From: Mycolicibacterium mageritense
GTDB lineage: Bacteria; Actinomycetota; Actinomycetes; Mycobacteriales; Mycobacteriaceae
Assembly: GCF_010727475.1 (NCBI RefSeq)
Contig: NZ_AP022567.1
Span: forward strand, 5,766,001 to 5,830,000
Direction of reading: 5' to 3'
DNA: 64,000 nt
Positions 62,322 to 64,000 of the stretch are shown piece by piece. Made by a program: the position numbers and the translations under genes. The notes under the pieces were generated by a model. The model ran no database searches. It was not told where the DNA came from and saw only the letters and a program-made list of their open reading frames with translations. The number at the start of each line of letters is the position of its first letter. Positions within the stretch are counted from its first letter, which is position 1.

Positions 62322-63152
62322 ATGGCTACCAAGACCGGTCGAGGCGAAGCCTGGCAGTCGCTGCTGCAGCGTGGCGTGCAGCGGGGGATAGACACCGCAG
62401 CCGACCTCTCGGGTGCGCTCTCCGAAAAGCTCAGCGCCGCCGCCGATCCGCGCGCCAAGCTGTTGCGCAAGCGGCGGTGGGCACTGCGGCTGGGGCTGTT
62501 CTTCACCCTCGCGACGGGCTTCTGGGTCGTGGTGACAGCGGTCTTGGCGTCATGGAGCATCCCGGTCTGGGTGCTGATCATCACCGGGGCGATCGCGGCG
62601 GGGGCGGCGTTCCCGGCCACGCTGCTGTGGCTGCGCTACCGCTGGCTGCGGGCCGCGCCGCTGCCCGCCGAACGCCCCGTGTCGGGACGCCGGTTGCCGC
62701 CGTGGAGCTCGGCGGCCCGCCAGCCCATGTCGGCCCTGCTGGCCTCCGAGCGGGGCATGTTCTCCCTGCTCGGCGTGATGGAGCGGGGACAGATACTGCC
62801 GCCCGACCAGTTGCGGGAGTTGACCGCGGTGGCCAACCAGACCGCGCGCACCATGGCGGCGACCGCCAACGAGGTGGTGTCGATGGAGCGGGCGATCGCC
62901 AATGCCCCGCAGTCGCGGCCGCATCTGGTGCCGACCATCAACGCCTTCACCGCGCAGCTGGGCCAGGGTGTGCGGCAGTACAACGAAATGGTCACTGCCG
63001 CAGCGCAGCTCGTATCCGCCGCGAACAGCGGTCCGATGTCCACCGCGCCGCTCGCGCAGCAGCGCTACCGCAACGAGCTCACGGACGCCACCGACCGGCT
63101 GATCGGCTGGGCCCAGGCGTTCGACGAGCTCGGCCGGCTGCGCCGGGCCTGA
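62322..63152 (+). CDS. pspM: PspM-type membrane partner of PspA
   Basis: A 276-aa protein related by position and form to Rv2743c (PspM). A cytoplasmic N-terminus (about 1-50) precedes two membrane helices (about 54-76 and 80-103), then a long helical region (about 140-276) with MERAIANAPQSRPHL and TAQLGQGVRQYNEMV. GGAAG at 62310-62314 fits ATG 62322 better than GTG 62316. It recruits PspA to the membrane in M. tuberculosis. Confidence 0.85.
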   Translation: MATKTGRGEAWQSLLQRGVQRGIDTAADLSGALSEKLSAAADPRAKLLRKRRWALRLGLFFTLATGFWVVVTAVLASWSIPVWVLIITGAIAAGAAFPATLLWLRYRWLRAAPLPAERPVSGRRLPPWSSAARQPMSALLASERGMFSLLGVMERGQILPPDQLRELTAVANQTARTMAATANEVVSMERAIANAPQSRPHLVPTINAFTAQLGQGVRQYNEMVTAAAQLVSAANSGPMSTAPLAQQRYRNELTDATDRLIGWAQAFDELGRLRRA

Positions 63153-63155
63153 GGC

Positions 63156-63569
63156 TCACACCGCGCTGCTGCTGGGCGGCCCCGATCGGGGGCCGTACTT
63201 CTCGATGTAGGCCTGGTGGATGTGGGCGTCCTTCTCGCGCTTGAGCTTGTCCACCAGGTTCGGATCCAGACCGTGCACTCGCAGCATGTGCTTGCGCCAG
63301 ATCTTGTTCAGCGCATGCGAGAAGTAGATGAACGGGATGAGGATCGGGATCGTCATGCTCAGCCGCACGTCCCATGACGTGGGGACGAACAGGAACGGCG
63401 CCAGGATCAGCACGGCAGGCACCAGAACCCGCAGCATCATGCGGCGGGTGGCGCCCTTGCCGGTCAGATCCTCGCGGACCCAGTCGAGCATCGAATCCGG
63501 CAGCCGTCGGCCCAGGCAGTAGCCGACCAGCTGGAACGGGTTGGGTTTGCTGCGTCCGGTGGTGGCCAT
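63156..63569 (-). CDS. DUF5313 membrane protein
   Basis: A 137-aa protein. The N-terminal PNPFQLVGYCLGRRLPDSMLDWVREDL (in part) is the DUF5313 signature, followed by two membrane helices (about 46-65 and 71-88). A basic C-terminal tail ends GPRSGPPSSSAV. It stands where psp-associated genes are found in M. tuberculosis but on the opposite strand to pspM, ending 3 bp from it, and follows the ephG-like gene by 6 nt. Function unknown. Confidence 0.78.
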   Translation of the reverse strand: MATTGRSKPNPFQLVGYCLGRRLPDSMLDWVREDLTGKGATRRMMLRVLVPAVLILAPFLFVPTSWDVRLSMTIPILIPFIYFSHALNKIWRKHMLRVHGLDPNLVDKLKREKDAHIHQAYIEKYGPRSGPPSSSAV

Positions 63570-63575
63570 CGGGCT

Positions 63576-64000
63576 CTACAGCTTCGCTCGGACGGACGGG
63601 ACCACGACGCCGACCAGGCCCCGCACGGTCGCCTTGAACATGTCGAAGAAGTCGAAGTAGTCCCGCCACAGGGTGATTCGGCCGTCGTGCACCTCGAACA
63701 CCCCGCACACCCAGAACTGCAGCCGCAACGGGCCAACGGTCAGCGCGTCGGTCCGTTCCGTCAGCACCGAGGCGCCGTCGGCGGCGATCCGGTGAATCTT
63801 CACCTCGAAGCCCATCCGGCCCTCCATCGACCGGAACAGCTTCATCGCGCGATTGCGGCCGTAGATGGTCGGCAGCCCGACGTTCTGGTACACGAGGCTC
63901 TGTGCCAGCGAGTTCTCGGCGATCTGGAAATCCTGGTCCTGCAGTGCGCCGAGGAAGCTCTCGACCGTGCCGGTCGGGCTCTGCACCGCCGCCGATATTT
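63576..64000 (-). CDS. ephG: Limonene-1,2-epoxide hydrolase family protein EphG (5' end outside window)
   Basis: SnoaL-like fold enzyme, closely resembling EphG (Rv2740). Conserved: SLVYQNVGLPTIYGR, FRSMEGRMGFEVKIHRIAAD (in part; Asp pair region), LTERTDALTVGPLRLQFWVC (in part) and HDGRITLWRDYFDFFDM. A GTG at 63986 could start a 136-aa protein, but the frame stays open to the window edge (ISAA before it), and relatives are about 13 residues longer, so the true start lies outside. Confidence 0.85.
   Translation of the reverse strand, partial: ISAAVQSPTGTVESFLGALQDQDFQIAENSLAQSLVYQNVGLPTIYGRNRAMKLFRSMEGRMGFEVKIHRIAADGASVLTERTDALTVGPLRLQFWVCGVFEVHDGRITLWRDYFDFFDMFKATVRGLVGVVVPSVRAKL

Overview
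The window is high-GC actinobacterial DNA. It has many GTG starts, ATGA/GTGA stop-start overlaps and the gene order of a mycobacterial chromosome. The run pptH-pptT-truB ... mntR-ribF-rpsO-lppU-gpsI-pepR ... ald/aldR ... dapB-thyA-dfrA ... thyX-dapA-rnj-ftsK-argA-pgsA3-clgR-pspA is the M. tuberculosis Rv2740-Rv2800 neighbourhood with extra genes inserted. The Tat-exported class A beta-lactamase beside pepR, and the many extra catabolic genes, point to a rapid grower of the M. smegmatis group (Mycolicibacterium). I cannot name the species. Names taken from M. tuberculosis rest on remembered family resemblance plus gene order, not on a search.

Layout. 1-5113: CocE-type hydrolase, DUF3558-like protein, then the phosphopantetheine hydrolase/transferase pair pptH-pptT with truB. 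5218-12699: a TetR regulator and a tightly overlapped eight-gene acyl-CoA operon (ltp1, SRPBCC, MaoC, SDR, fadE21, alpha/beta hydrolase, fadD relic, SDR) behind a palindromic promoter. 12706-14704: SsuD-like monooxygenase and mntR. 14786-21400: ribF, rpsO, lppU, gpsI, pepR, blaS. 21410-25143: Hsp20, DUF4334 protein, ald with its regulator aldR, META-domain lipoprotein. 25166-30351: a large LuxR-type ATPase regulator, an F420-type LLM oxidoreductase and a DUF222/HNH (13E12) protein under a LexA box. 30477-35794: dapB, small proteins, CitE-like lyase, dienelactone hydrolase, thyA-dfrA. 35776-47625: DUF4303/HEAT protein, YcaQ-type glycosylase, small exported proteins, permease plus iminopeptidase with a GntR regulator, deaminase, PknH_C lipoprotein, and a monooxygenase-TetR-transporter operon. 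47726-51818: vapBC, thyX, dapA, rnj. 51815-55540: Cys-containing HTH regulator with membrane protein, DUF2249-cupin protein, and a methyltransferase/SDR/ABM operon. 55743-64000: ftsK, a lipoprotein, argA, pgsA3, cinA-type gene, clgR-pspA-pspM envelope-stress operon, DUF5313 protein and the 3' part of ephG.

Three patterns cut across the window. About 21 genes have a TAnnnT -10 hexamer 6-8 nt before the start codon, the architecture of leaderless mycobacterial transcripts, and six of these hexamers are exactly TAGGCT. All 14 convergent gene pairs overlap or lie within 12 bp, leaving no room for ordinary terminators. Several divergent gaps carry strong palindromes that overlap the predicted -10, giving testable operators for TetR, GntR, LexA and VapBC control. 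No tRNA, rRNA, insertion sequence, prophage or CRISPR array was seen. No gap between genes exceeds 300 bases; the longest is the 292 nt before gpsI.
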